Of a DNA stretch of 64,000 bases, positions 17,089 to 26,309 are shown one piece after another. Location of the stretch: the NCBI GenBank assembly GCA_910589665.1, contig CAJUTR010000007.1, forward strand, positions 29,885 through 93,884. Reading direction: 5' to 3'. The stretch is from an uncultured Eubacterium sp. (GTDB taxonomy: Bacteria > Bacillota > Clostridia > Lachnospirales > Lachnospiraceae). The position numbers were made by a program, and so were the translations under genes. The notes under the pieces are model-generated. The model saw only the letters and a program-made list of their open reading frames with translations, was not told the origin of the DNA and did no database searches. Positions within the stretch are counted from its first letter, which is position 1; the number at the start of each line of letters is the position of its first letter.

Positions 17089-20000
17089 TTATTTTTCTAC
17101 ATAGTAACTTTCTTCCGGCCCAAGATGTGAAGCAAGGACTTCTTCCTCCGAGATCACGAGCTTCTGCATGACAAACGTCGGATCGATCGCATAGACACGG
17201 ATTGTATTGATTCCCGATTTCAGCTGGATCTGGGTCGTTTTTTTCCTGCCGTTGGCAGAAACATCGTCCGCCCATGTACCGCTGTACTCGCCCGCAGTAA
17301 AATCGCTGTTCAGCATATTGACCATATCCGTTGCCCCGCCATTGACAGAAAGTCCATACCGGATCGCCACATCGTCGCGGTCAATGTTATTGGACGGAGC
17401 CGCATAAAGGGTACAATCATACACATCGTCCTGATCGACGTACACTTTATACTCGACAAATGGCGCTTTTGCCGGATCGTTCTTATAACAGAAATTGCTG
17501 GGGAATGCTTTGACCGCCTGCCCCATCTTTCCATAGTTGTCGATCACGCCACAGGAAACGCCGCCTTCCCCTGCCCCGCTGTTCACAAACCCACCAGGAA
17601 GGATGGACGCGTACCCGTTGGCATATACGTACGTATGCGGATCCAGCGAAGAAACATTGATCACTTTCGCCTTGACCCGGATCGTAACCGTGCCGTCGGT
17701 TCCGGCCACTGTCACCGTTCCGTCCGCATCCGCACTCACCTTACTCCAGTCAACCGATATGACAAATGTATCCTGAAGTTCTACCGTGCCGGAAGCTTTC
17801 GAAACATGGATCCAGTCCGCGCTCGCTCTCACCGTGTAATCAAAGGATGGACTGCCGCCATTGGAAACCGTCACGGTATACGTCTCCTTACTGATATTTG
17901 TAAAGGAATCGAGCACACACTCTCCCTCGGTAAAGGCCGCTTCCTGATTCTGCAGCGTCACGATCATCTGTGCCTGATCCGCAAGGGAATCTACCCTTTT
18001 TGCTTTCGGATAAGACCAGCCACTCGAATCCCAAGTCACATACCCGACATGCGGCGAACTCATCATATTTTTCCATTTGTCACCGACACCTGGCATTTCG
18101 TTATTGTATGTGTACTGGAGCGTCTCGTCCAGTTTCACCGATTCCTCCAGCTGATCGGCATACCAGTTCGCGGCAGCACTTCCTTTCTCAAAGAAGTACT
18201 CATTCAGACCGCTCAGGATCTGCATCTTTGCCACATTTGCCGATGCCACAGCCGGATAATATACGAGTTCAAAATACGCTGCCTGCAGATGATCCGGAAT
18301 CACAGATTTATAGTGCTCGGCATCATCCATCAGTTTCTGTGCCCGGTTCAGGACCCGTACGGCCTCATTGTAATTGGTCACATGATACGTATAATTTTTC
18401 AGTGTTTCCGGATTACAGGATCCGTTGATCCATGTATACTCTTTTAACAGGGATGCGACTGCTTCGGTCTGCTGTTCATCGAGCGCGGAGCCAAACTGCT
18501 GGCCCACCCACTGTTTCATATAGTCGCCTGTCTTATTTCTTCCATTTTTCCCCCATGTCTCATAATCATACGCCATGTCGAGGAAGTAAGAAATATTCAT
18601 CTCCATCGGCTTTAAGTCGCCGACATTGACGATCCATATATCATCGATGCCATGCTCGTATGCCATCGTCATCTGTTCCCACACTTTATTCAGTTCTTTC
18701 GTATTGACCCACTCGTACGAGGTCGGGCCGCCGTGATAGTCAAAGTGGTAGTACATGCCCCAGCCGCCTGCGCGCTGCTGCTCTTCCTTCGTCGTCGGCA
18801 GTGTACGCATGTTTCCGTTATTGTCCTCACAGAGCATGATGACAACGTCATCGAGCTGATCCCATTTTTTCAGTCCCGGGGTCTCACTTGTGCCGTGCCA
18901 AAAGTTTTCCACTTCTTTGTAAACGGTGAGGACCTGCGGCGCGTCGCTCCGGTCGTACTCTGCCAAAATGTTCTTCTGCGTCGTAATGACCCGCTTGAGC
19001 AGATCGATATTGTCCTCCACGCTGCCTCCCAGGGCAGAATCGGCCTCACCACGCATACCGAGCGTATAGACATTTTCATACGCCATGTTCCTTTTGACGC
19101 CGTCTCTCCAGAAGTTTGTAATCCCCTCTTCGTTCTTATTGAAATCCCAGTACGCGCGCTTTGAGTATTCCCGCCATTTCTGGCCCCACTCGTTGCCGGC
19201 GCGGCACAGCGGTTCATGATGGGACGTCCCCATGACGATCCCGTACTTATCTGCCAGCTCGGCGTTTGCGATCGGAGAAGATTTTCCGTCCTCACTGAAC
19301 TCATTTCCCCACATCGCCGGCCACAGGTAATTTCCTTTGCACCGGAGGATCACCTCATATACAAGGTCATAAAAATCTTCATTGTAATCGCCGAATTTTT
19401 CCCTTACCCATCCGCTCAGCGACGGCGCCTCGTCGTTCAGGAAGATACCGCGGTATTTGACGGACGGCTCCTTCGAGGTCATCTCGAGATCCCAGTTCGA
19501 AAGAACAATCTCATCCTTTTTCTCCGGTACGGCGTCTCCCCAAAATACCCAGGGGGAAACCCCCATCGCCTCGGAGATATGATAGAGTCCGTAAATGGCT
19601 CCCCGCTTGTCGCTTCCCGCGACAACGATCGCTTTCTCCACACCGGCAGCCGGATCATCGACGAATTTGATCTTGTAAGTCTCCCATTTGCCCAAGACAT
19701 CCGACACATCAAGTTTTCCCGCGGAAATCAGGGAATCGATGACGTCGTTATTGCCGATTGAACCGACGATGATCGCTGTCCCCTTTAGGTCCTGCGACCT
19801 ATTTACGACTTCAGATGCCTTGCCGCTCTGCGCAACCATCGCGACATCTTCGGCAAAAGAATCCGCGATCAGGCTTAACCCGTCGTAGTCGTCCCCTTTT
19901 TCATCCACATAAACCGGAACCGAACGATCCGCGGAAGCTACGACGAACTGATCGAGCGGCGGACGCGGTGTCGGGGTTGATGCTGCCGAGGCCCCGGGGG

Positions 20001-20664
20001 CAGCCGGGGTAGCAGCTCCGGTCGGAAGCGTGACACTTCCCTTTTCCTGAACCGTCACGCGGCAGACGGCTTTTGCTCCCCGCCCATCCTGCGCATAAGC
20101 CGTAATCTGAGCCGTACCGGCCTTCTTCGCCGTCACAACTCCCTTTTTGCTCACGGTGGCAACCGACTTTTTCGACGTCGCGTACGTGATCTTTTTCACG
20201 GTCGCTTTAGCAGGTGAAACAGACGCCTTCAACGTCAGGTTTTGTCCCTCGCTCAGAACCGCGCTTGTCTTGTCAACCGAAACTTTTTTCACTTTCGTAA
20301 GCTTTTTATAAACAGTTACCTGAATCGACGCTTTCTTTTTCGGCTTCGTAGTACTTAACGCCGTGATCGTTGCTTTTCCGGCTTTCTTCGCCTTTAAAAC
20401 ACCTTTCTTCGTGACCTGTACCACTTTGTTCCGACTAGAAGAATACATGATATTTGCTTTTGCTTTTTTCGGGCTCACATTTGCCTTTAAGCGGAATGTC
20501 TCACCCTTTTTGAGTGCCAGCGTCTGCACGGCTGGCTTCGAAAACTCAATACTTTTTACTTTTGCTCCACTTGCCGCCTCTGCCGATGCCGCTGGAACTA
20601 CAGTGCACACGGTCATGGCTGCGGCGGCCATGACTGCCAGCAGTTTTTTACCTTTTCCCCTCAT
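17089..20664 (-). CDS. Secreted GH115 xylan alpha-glucuronidase with two N-terminal Big2 domains
   Basis: The 1,191-residue product has a signal peptide (about 1-31), two Lys-rich Big2 Ig-like domains (about 35-120 and 122-210), a Pro/Ala/Thr linker (about 213-238), a GH115 core (about 240-890) and C-terminal beta domains (about 895-1175). GH115 hallmarks include KYRGIFLNDEAPSLSGW, GNYLWPAMWGNEF, SHHEPLCRAGNEW and LGMRGEADSAL. The family removes glucuronic acid or 4-O-methylglucuronic acid from internal xylose units of xylan. Unlike the GH43 enzymes here, its putative surface modules are N-terminal. It lies 72 bases downstream of the Big2 protein gene and shares its direction with the SGNH esterase, so these three likely form one operon. 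Confidence 0.93.
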   Translation of the reverse strand: MRGKGKKLLAVMAAAAMTVCTVVPAASAEAASGAKVKSIEFSKPAVQTLALKKGETFRLKANVSPKKAKANIMYSSSRNKVVQVTKKGVLKAKKAGKATITALSTTKPKKKASIQVTVYKKLTKVKKVSVDKTSAVLSEGQNLTLKASVSPAKATVKKITYATSKKSVATVSKKGVVTAKKAGTAQITAYAQDGRGAKAVCRVTVQEKGSVTLPTGAATPAAPGASAASTPTPRPPLDQFVVASADRSVPVYVDEKGDDYDGLSLIADSFAEDVAMVAQSGKASEVVNRSQDLKGTAIIVGSIGNNDVIDSLISAGKLDVSDVLGKWETYKIKFVDDPAAGVEKAIVVAGSDKRGAIYGLYHISEAMGVSPWVFWGDAVPEKKDEIVLSNWDLEMTSKEPSVKYRGIFLNDEAPSLSGWVREKFGDYNEDFYDLVYEVILRCKGNYLWPAMWGNEFSEDGKSSPIANAELADKYGIVMGTSHHEPLCRAGNEWGQKWREYSKRAYWDFNKNEEGITNFWRDGVKRNMAYENVYTLGMRGEADSALGGSVEDNIDLLKRVITTQKNILAEYDRSDAPQVLTVYKEVENFWHGTSETPGLKKWDQLDDVVIMLCEDNNGNMRTLPTTKEEQQRAGGWGMYYHFDYHGGPTSYEWVNTKELNKVWEQMTMAYEHGIDDIWIVNVGDLKPMEMNISYFLDMAYDYETWGKNGRNKTGDYMKQWVGQQFGSALDEQQTEAVASLLKEYTWINGSCNPETLKNYTYHVTNYNEAVRVLNRAQKLMDDAEHYKSVIPDHLQAAYFELVYYPAVASANVAKMQILSGLNEYFFEKGSAAANWYADQLEESVKLDETLQYTYNNEMPGVGDKWKNMMSSPHVGYVTWDSSGWSYPKAKRVDSLADQAQMIVTLQNQEAAFTEGECVLDSFTNISKETYTVTVSNGGSPSFDYTVRASADWIHVSKASGTVELQDTFVISVDWSKVSADADGTVTVAGTDGTVTIRVKAKVINVSSLDPHTYVYANGYASILPGGFVNSGAGEGGVSCGVIDNYGKMGQAVKAFPSNFCYKNDPAKAPFVEYKVYVDQDDVYDCTLYAAPSNNIDRDDVAIRYGLSVNGGATDMVNMLNSDFTAGEYSGTWADDVSANGRKKTTQIQLKSGINTIRVYAIDPTFVMQKLVISEEEVLASHLGPEESYYVEK

Positions 20665-20736
20665 ACAATACCTCTTTTCTGATTAAGCTTCGCGCATATC
20701 CGATGCTTCATAAAAAGCAATACTTAAAGCTATACT

Positions 20737-22017
20737 TTACAAAAAGGAGACTTTACCTCCCTCTGCTGCCCGGACCGTCGTCTCATCCAACGGAATCGTG
20801 TAACGGTTTCCCGAAACCGTCGTGATCACCAGATCATAAATGGTAATGTTCGGACATACGGCGTGCGGATATATCACGATCTGCCGTTCTTTACCGTCTC
20901 CCTCCGCCAGCCTGCTCTTTGCCTGCTCATCCAGTGAAAGGGAACATGAATTTCCGATTCCTGCCGGCACGGCAAACCGCGTGGAGGACGTCTCTTGTAT
21001 CTCTAACTGATGTAATGTTACCGTACCCTGGACGCCGTCTACGGTAACGTCCTGCGTTCCTGTTACCGTATCGGTAACCCCGGTCTCCGCTCCCGTCAGC
21101 TCTGCCGCCGTTTTCCGTTTCGCACCGGCATACAGACGCACCGATACCGGTTTATCGGAATCCATACCGAGCGAGATCTCGGAAATATCCTCTGCCTTTA
21201 CCTCCTCCGGCAGGGAATAGGTTACGACCGCATAACTGCGGAAATTGTTGGTCGACTGGAGGATCGCTCTCTGTTTTCCATCACCTGGTGTTCCGGTAGG
21301 AACAGCCGGTGTCGATACCGGCGGTGCCACGGAAGGAGTCGGGGATGGTACGATCAATGGCATCGGTTGTGCCGACTGCTTTTTCACGGTAACCGTACAT
21401 ACCGCTTTTGCCCCGCGCCCGTCTGCCGCGTGCGCCGTAATCTTTACGGTGCCTTCCTTTTTCGCCGTCACGACACCTTTGGCGGACACACCTGCCACTG
21501 CCGCATCGGACGTTTTGTAAACCACTTTTTTCACAGTTGCCTTTTTCGGCGTGACCGAGGCGGTCAGGGCCATCGTATTTGTTCCATTGCCGTTTATATT
21601 CAGCACCACGTTTTTCTGATCCAGACTCACACCGGAGGCTTTTTTAAAGTTCTTCACGACCTGTACCGTGATGGCTGCCTTTTGGCCGCTCTTATCTTTC
21701 GCGGCGGCGGTAATCTTCGCCTTGCCGTTTTTCTTCGCCGTGACCTTTCCTTTTGCGGAAACGGCGGCGACTTTTTTATTGGAAGACGTAAACTTTAATT
21801 TCTTATTTTTCGCGCTGGCCGGCGCCACTTTCGTCTTTACCTGGAATTTTTCGCCTTTTTTCAGATAGAGGCTGCTCGTCTGCGGGTTCGTTATCGTCAC
21901 ACTTTTGACTTTTTTTGCCGCTTGGGAAGTGGTCGCGGAACTGTCGGAAAACAGTCCAGCCGTCAGGATCACAGCCATCCCCGCCGCCAGTATTTTTTTA
22001 CCTGCTCTATTTCGCAT
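20737..22017 (-). CDS. Secreted Big2 protein with unrecognised C-terminal domain
   Basis: The 426-residue product has a signal peptide (about 1-34), two Big2 domains (about 37-122 and 126-212) very similar in style to those of the GH115 enzyme, a Pro/Thr/Val linker (about 215-245) and a C-terminal domain of about 175 residues (from QRAILQSTNNF onward) with alternating beta-strand character. I do not recognise that last domain. Its place in a xylan-degradation operon and its lack of hydrolase motifs make a carbohydrate-binding role possible, but this is inference. The ATG overlaps the end of the SGNH gene by 11 bases with GGAGGG inside that gene, so the two are translationally coupled. Confidence 0.82.
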   Translation of the reverse strand: MRNRAGKKILAAGMAVILTAGLFSDSSATTSQAAKKVKSVTITNPQTSSLYLKKGEKFQVKTKVAPASAKNKKLKFTSSNKKVAAVSAKGKVTAKKNGKAKITAAAKDKSGQKAAITVQVVKNFKKASGVSLDQKNVVLNINGNGTNTMALTASVTPKKATVKKVVYKTSDAAVAGVSAKGVVTAKKEGTVKITAHAADGRGAKAVCTVTVKKQSAQPMPLIVPSPTPSVAPPVSTPAVPTGTPGDGKQRAILQSTNNFRSYAVVTYSLPEEVKAEDISEISLGMDSDKPVSVRLYAGAKRKTAAELTGAETGVTDTVTGTQDVTVDGVQGTVTLHQLEIQETSSTRFAVPAGIGNSCSLSLDEQAKSRLAEGDGKERQIVIYPHAVCPNITIYDLVITTVSGNRYTIPLDETTVRAAEGGKVSFL

Positions 22018-23572
22018 CGAATCCCTCCCCTTTCATCATCGCTTCGTACACGATCCGGCCGATCTCCCTGTACCCGGCTGCATTCGGGTGAAGCCAGTCA
22101 TTACTGAATTCCTCGATCATCTTTTCCGGATCTTCCGGATCCGTGAACGCGGCTGACAAGTCGATCACCTCGTCCGCTTCCGATTTTGTGAGGATCCATT
22201 CATTGACGGCCAGACGGATCTTTTCACGGAGAGGACCTTCGTTGTCCGAATAATAATTATTTCCTTTGAATGGAAGGATCGTACACATGTATACCTTCAT
22301 CCCTTTTTCATGCGCTTTGTCGATCATGATCTCATACTGCTCGATCATGCGCGCCGTCAGGGACTCATCTGTCGCATAGCCGATATCGTTGATCCCCATG
22401 AGCATCACGAGGTATTTTGCCCCCGGCTGCTCCAGCACATCGTGGTCAAAACGGTCCTTCGCCGCCTGCCCCAGTCCGCCAAAGATGGAATTTCCGCCAA
22501 TTCCCTGATTCAACACGGACAAGTGGGACGTGGACTCATTCTCCAGCAGTTTCTCGGCGAACGCATCGGTCCACCGCTGATATTTGTTGGGATTCGTTCC
22601 GTAACCATCTGTGATCGAGTCGCCAAAGCAGACAACCGCTTCATTCCTCTCCGGCGACATGACATCCATTCCCTCGAGGAAATACCAGCTCACCCTTCGG
22701 CGATTGAGATCGTTTCCGAGCGACTCATCGCTGACACGGTTTCCTTCCGCAAAATGATTGTTGCACCGCGCACCCGTATGGCTCGTGATATTTGCCGGCA
22801 CCTCGCCGAAATGGGTGGATACCGCGATCAGCTGCAGTGGATCGACTTTATAGTCGATCGGATCCGAAACGACCATGTCGCCCGCCGGGATTGACACGCT
22901 CTCGCTCCCGTTAAATGTCACGACCGTATCCGTCGCCGGGTCGATGTCCGAACGAGCCACATTGACCTGGTTCGCGATGTGTACGGATTTCAGCTCCACC
23001 GGCGTCTTACCGACTTTATTCGAGAATTTCAGCCGGATCTTTTCTCCGCCCGTGGAAGGACGGATAAACTGACGGAATGTATTTCCGCTCAACCCCGGCT
23101 TCGGCGGCGCGTTTTCATTGACCGCCTCAAGCTGCGAACTCGCCCAGGTACCTACCCAGTCATATGTACCAAGTTCCTTTTGGTCTTTATAAACGCTGCC
23201 CGTGCTGTCCGCCAGTGTGAACCGGCTTCCCGGCTGTGCCGGAAGGGACAGATTCGTCTGCTCAGTTCCCGATGGCAGCGTCAGCTTGTATTCATCCCTG
23301 TTTACAAACGCCTGATCCTTGTAATGATCGATCTGGACCACGACATCCTTATCCGCATCTGTCAGGTTTTCCAGCGAAAACTCAACCTCATCTTCCGCTT
23401 TGTTTAAAACAGGTTCCCCTAACTGGATGCTGCTGGCATCCTGATAGTGGTCGCCGCCTTCTTCCGCCGATGAAAAATAGCTGTAAGCTACCGCGGAACA
23501 AACGGAGCACATTAGCGCTGCCGTACAGAAAAAGGCAATCAGCCGTTTCCTGATTTTTCTATCTTTGTACAC
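22007..23572 (-). CDS. Secreted SGNH/GDSL-family esterase
   Basis: The 521-residue product has an N-terminal membrane or signal segment (about 11-31), a beta-rich region to about 300 and an SGNH hydrolase domain (about 305-510). All four SGNH blocks are visible: block I CFGDSITDGYG with the nucleophilic Ser, block II GIGGNS, block III GINDIG and block V DWLHPNAAGY with the Asp-His pair. In this setting a carbohydrate (acetyl-xylan) esterase is the best guess. It starts with GTG after AGGAGAGG and has a strong upstream promoter, so it opens the xylan operon (esterase, Big2 protein, GH115). It may be membrane-anchored if the N-terminal segment is not cleaved. Confidence 0.88.
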   Translation of the reverse strand: MYKDRKIRKRLIAFFCTAALMCSVCSAVAYSYFSSAEEGGDHYQDASSIQLGEPVLNKAEDEVEFSLENLTDADKDVVVQIDHYKDQAFVNRDEYKLTLPSGTEQTNLSLPAQPGSRFTLADSTGSVYKDQKELGTYDWVGTWASSQLEAVNENAPPKPGLSGNTFRQFIRPSTGGEKIRLKFSNKVGKTPVELKSVHIANQVNVARSDIDPATDTVVTFNGSESVSIPAGDMVVSDPIDYKVDPLQLIAVSTHFGEVPANITSHTGARCNNHFAEGNRVSDESLGNDLNRRRVSWYFLEGMDVMSPERNEAVVCFGDSITDGYGTNPNKYQRWTDAFAEKLLENESTSHLSVLNQGIGGNSIFGGLGQAAKDRFDHDVLEQPGAKYLVMLMGINDIGYATDESLTARMIEQYEIMIDKAHEKGMKVYMCTILPFKGNNYYSDNEGPLREKIRLAVNEWILTKSEADEVIDLSAAFTDPEDPEKMIEEFSNDWLHPNAAGYREIGRIVYEAMMKGEGFDAK

Positions 23573-23623
23573 GCAATCCTCTCCTTTCTGAACTCCTAAT
23601 CTTGTGTAAAATCTGGTACTTAT

Positions 23624-23652
23624 ATTCTACACCATTACCACCCGTTTTTCAA
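23624..23652 (-). promoter_or_regulatory. Sigma-A-type promoter of the xylan operon
   Basis: TTGAAA (23647-23652) and TAGAAT (23624-23629) are spaced by 17 bases on the minus strand, about 45 bases ahead of the esterase start. No catabolite-repression palindrome was recognised beside it. Confidence 0.7.
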
Positions 23653-23662
23653 TCACTTATTT

Positions 23663-23923
23663 TTACCACTTCGCCTTGATATGCGGGCAGTATCCGGCCT
23701 TTTTCGCGGCGCGGACCGCGACGTAACAGCCGCACTGCCCACATAAGCCTCCCCGCAGTTCCGGGCAGCTGTCGCAGAGAAGGAGCCGCCTCTCGTACTC
23801 TTCGTCAGAAACCCTGTCTTCTTCGGGGATATGTTCGATGTATTGCTCCAGCTTTAACAGCTCTTTTTCCATCATTTCTTTTGTCCACTCGCACCGCGGA
23901 CAAAATCGGATCTGTTTTCCCAT
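23663..23923 (-). CDS. Small Cys-rich protein, probable metal-binding
   Basis: The 86-residue product has CPRC near its N-terminus and then CDSCPEL, GLCGQCGCYV and YCPH, eight cysteines in zinc-ribbon-like spacing. The pattern recalls a small Firmicutes family that I believe is DUF6171, with no known function. It begins 10 bases after the GH51 stop codon, in the same operon. No signal peptide is present, so it is cytoplasmic. Confidence 0.8.
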   Translation of the reverse strand: MGKQIRFCPRCEWTKEMMEKELLKLEQYIEHIPEEDRVSDEEYERRLLLCDSCPELRGGLCGQCGCYVAVRAAKKAGYCPHIKAKW

Positions 23924-23933
23924 CGCGCCGTCC

Positions 23934-25412
23934 CTATTTCAGAACAAGGGTTACGACACTGCAAGGTGGAAGTTTTGCCGTCAGCGCGCCGTCTGCCAGG
24001 CTTGCTCCTGTAAATGCCTGCGGCTTTACTACATCGTCCTTTTCGAACGTGTTAAAATCGCCCATGTTTCCGGTCAGCATCGTGCCGGTAACAGCGCCGT
24101 AGCTGCCTACGACGTCCATCTGGCACTCAATTTCTTCGGAAAGAGATACATTGGCGAGCGTTACAGTCAGCTCTCCTGCCTCATTGACCGAGGCCGACGA
24201 TGAGACGAGCGGCACCGTATAGCCTTCGCATTCTTCCTTCGGTACATCGAGATAACAGTCAACGAGCGTCGCCCCCTGATGGCGCTTGTACATTTCAAAC
24301 ACATAGTAGGTCGGCGTTTTTACGATCTTCGCGCCCTCTGTCAGAACGACTGCCTGAAGTACATTGACAACCTGCGCGATATTTGCCATGTCGATGCGGT
24401 CGCAGCGGCGGTTGAAAATGTTCAAATTCAGCGCGGCAACCATCGCGTCGCGCATCGTATTCTGCTGGTACAAAAATCCCGGGTTCGTTCCCTCTTCTAC
24501 CTGATACCACGTACCCCATTCATCAACGACGAGTTTCACCTTATGTTCCGGATCATATTTGCCCATGATCTCCAGATGGCGGTCGATCATTTCCTCGATA
24601 CGAAGCGTGGACTCGATCGTCTCGTAATACCGCTTTTCATCGAAACCGGTCGCCGTATCTTTTTTCTCCCAGCCGCACGGAACCGTATAATAGTGCATAC
24701 TGATGGCGTCCGCGAAATTACTGCCGATGATGCTCATCAGTTTGTCCGTCCACTCATAGTCGTCCGCGTTTGGGCCGCAGGCGATCTTGTACAATTTATT
24801 GTCGCCGTAGTTTTTGCAAAATGTCTGGAATCTGCGATATGTATTAGCATAATATTCAGGTGTCATATTTCCGCCGCAGCCCCAGTTCTCGTTGCCGACA
24901 CCGAAATATTTCAGCTTCCACGGCTCTTTTCTGCCGTTTTGTGCACGCTTGTTCGCCATCGGGGATTCGCCGTCAAACGTCATGTACTCGATCCACTCGG
25001 ACATTTCCTGTACGGTTCCGCTTCCGACATTCCCGTTAATATACGGCTCACAGCCGATCTGGCTGCACAGTTCAAAAAACTCGTGCGTGCCAAAACTATT
25101 ATCCTCCACAACGCCGCCCCAGTTCGTATTTACCATACATTTCCGGCTCTCTTTCGGCCCGATGCCGTCCATCCAGTGATACTCGTCGGCAAAACATCCG
25201 CCCGGCCAGCGAAGTACCGGAATGTCCAGATTTTTCAAAGCCTCTACCACGTCGTTACGCATTCCCTTTGTATTTGGTATGTCCGAATCTTCGCCGACGA
25301 AGATCCCCTCATAAATGCAGCGGCCCAAATGCTCGGAAAAATGTCCGTAAATTTCTTTGTTTATGTTCCCCTGCTTTCTTTTTGTGTTGACCAGTCCTTC
25401 AACCTTCCTCAT
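23934..25412 (-). CDS. abfA: Intracellular GH51 alpha-L-arabinofuranosidase
   Basis: The 492-residue product would release terminal arabinofuranose from arabino- and arabinoxylo-oligosaccharides in the cytoplasm; no signal peptide is present. Characteristic segments are GHFSEHLGRCIYEGI, LRWPGGCFADEYHW, the acid/base Glu in GVGNENWGCGG and the nucleophile Glu in VVDEWGTWY. The C-terminal portion is the usual beta-sandwich. The ATG at 25412 has TTGGAGGT 7 bases upstream; a TTG at 25427 is an unlikely alternative. It is 25 bases downstream of the pyridoxamine kinase gene and upstream of the Cys-rich gene, in a row with potassium-uptake genes. Confidence 0.95.
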   Translation of the reverse strand: MRKVEGLVNTKRKQGNINKEIYGHFSEHLGRCIYEGIFVGEDSDIPNTKGMRNDVVEALKNLDIPVLRWPGGCFADEYHWMDGIGPKESRKCMVNTNWGGVVEDNSFGTHEFFELCSQIGCEPYINGNVGSGTVQEMSEWIEYMTFDGESPMANKRAQNGRKEPWKLKYFGVGNENWGCGGNMTPEYYANTYRRFQTFCKNYGDNKLYKIACGPNADDYEWTDKLMSIIGSNFADAISMHYYTVPCGWEKKDTATGFDEKRYYETIESTLRIEEMIDRHLEIMGKYDPEHKVKLVVDEWGTWYQVEEGTNPGFLYQQNTMRDAMVAALNLNIFNRRCDRIDMANIAQVVNVLQAVVLTEGAKIVKTPTYYVFEMYKRHQGATLVDCYLDVPKEECEGYTVPLVSSSASVNEAGELTVTLANVSLSEEIECQMDVVGSYGAVTGTMLTGNMGDFNTFEKDDVVKPQAFTGASLADGALTAKLPPCSVVTLVLK

Positions 25413-25437
25413 TTCTGCTACCTCCAAAAGTTATATT

Positions 25438-26268
25438 TTATTTTAATTTATAGAGAACTTCCTCAAAACAGACGCCGTCCGTCTCTGGAATGTCCATTTC
25501 TTCCGTTACCAGGATACAATCCTTCACAAAGGCCGCCGCCTTTTTGACCGACTGTTCAAAATCCACGCCGTTGACACAGTCTGCCGCGATGATGGCGGAA
25601 AAAATATCGCCCGTGCCCGAGCGCACTTTGCCGACCCGTTTCTGGCGCAGGATCTTTAGTTCTCCCGGCCGCTCACTGACCGCGTTCGAGACATAATGAC
25701 CTGTTTCCAGCCCGGAGATCACGATCTTTCCCGCCCCCAGCCCCCGCAGCCGCTCGATGATCTGCCGCAGTTCCCCGCCGGTCCAGCCGGAGCCTTTATA
25801 CGGCAGGCCGGCCAGCATACACGCTTCCGTGACATTCGGCGTTAAAATATCCGCAAACTGAACGAGGTGCTTCATGCGCTCGCACATGTCTGCCGTGTAA
25901 GTCGGATACGCCCTTCCATTCTCCCCCATGACCGGATCGATCACCACTTTTGTCCGCTCGTCGCGAAACGCCCGGATAAAATCCGTAACGATCTCAATCT
26001 GCGCCACGGAACCAAGAAAACCGCTGGTGATCCCCTCAAACCGCAGTCCCAGTTTTTTCCACTCCTCAATATACGCCGGCATCCGGTCCGTGTAATCATC
26101 GCAAAAAAACGACGGAAAACCGGTATGGTTTGAAAAAACAGAGGTCGGAACCACGCACCCCTGTACTTTCATGTGGGAAATGACCGGCAGGGATACCGCG
26201 ACGGAACACCTGCCAAATCCTGATATATCATTGATGATCGCAATTTTTTTCTGATTATTATGAGACAT
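25438..26268 (-). CDS. pdxY: Pyridoxamine/pyridoxal kinase
   Basis: The product (276 residues from the ATG at 26268) is a ribokinase-fold vitamin B6 kinase that would phosphorylate pyridoxal or pyridoxamine for PLP salvage. It has the N-terminal AIINDISGFGRCS motif, the segment VIDPVMGENGR, DILTPNVTEACML and the anion-hole/catalytic RSGTGDIFSA. The start is uncertain: 26268 gives the usual family N-terminus, but no strong ribosome-binding site is visible. In-frame alternatives are an ATG at 26289 and a GTG at 26322, which overlaps the trkH end. Coupling to trkH translation is likely. The symbol pdxY/pdxK is by family only. Confidence 0.88.
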   Translation of the reverse strand: MSHNNQKKIAIINDISGFGRCSVAVSLPVISHMKVQGCVVPTSVFSNHTGFPSFFCDDYTDRMPAYIEEWKKLGLRFEGITSGFLGSVAQIEIVTDFIRAFRDERTKVVIDPVMGENGRAYPTYTADMCERMKHLVQFADILTPNVTEACMLAGLPYKGSGWTGGELRQIIERLRGLGAGKIVISGLETGHYVSNAVSERPGELKILRQKRVGKVRSGTGDIFSAIIAADCVNGVDFEQSVKKAAAFVKDCILVTEEMDIPETDGVCFEEVLYKLK

Positions 26269-26309
26269 TTCAAATACACTTTCTAACATGTCCAGATGGT
26301 GACACGTAT

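Noticed and set aside
24279..25547. 422-codon plus-strand frame opposite the GH51 gene
   Set aside because: It is the antisense shadow of abfA, with no recognisable domains and no ribosome-binding site.
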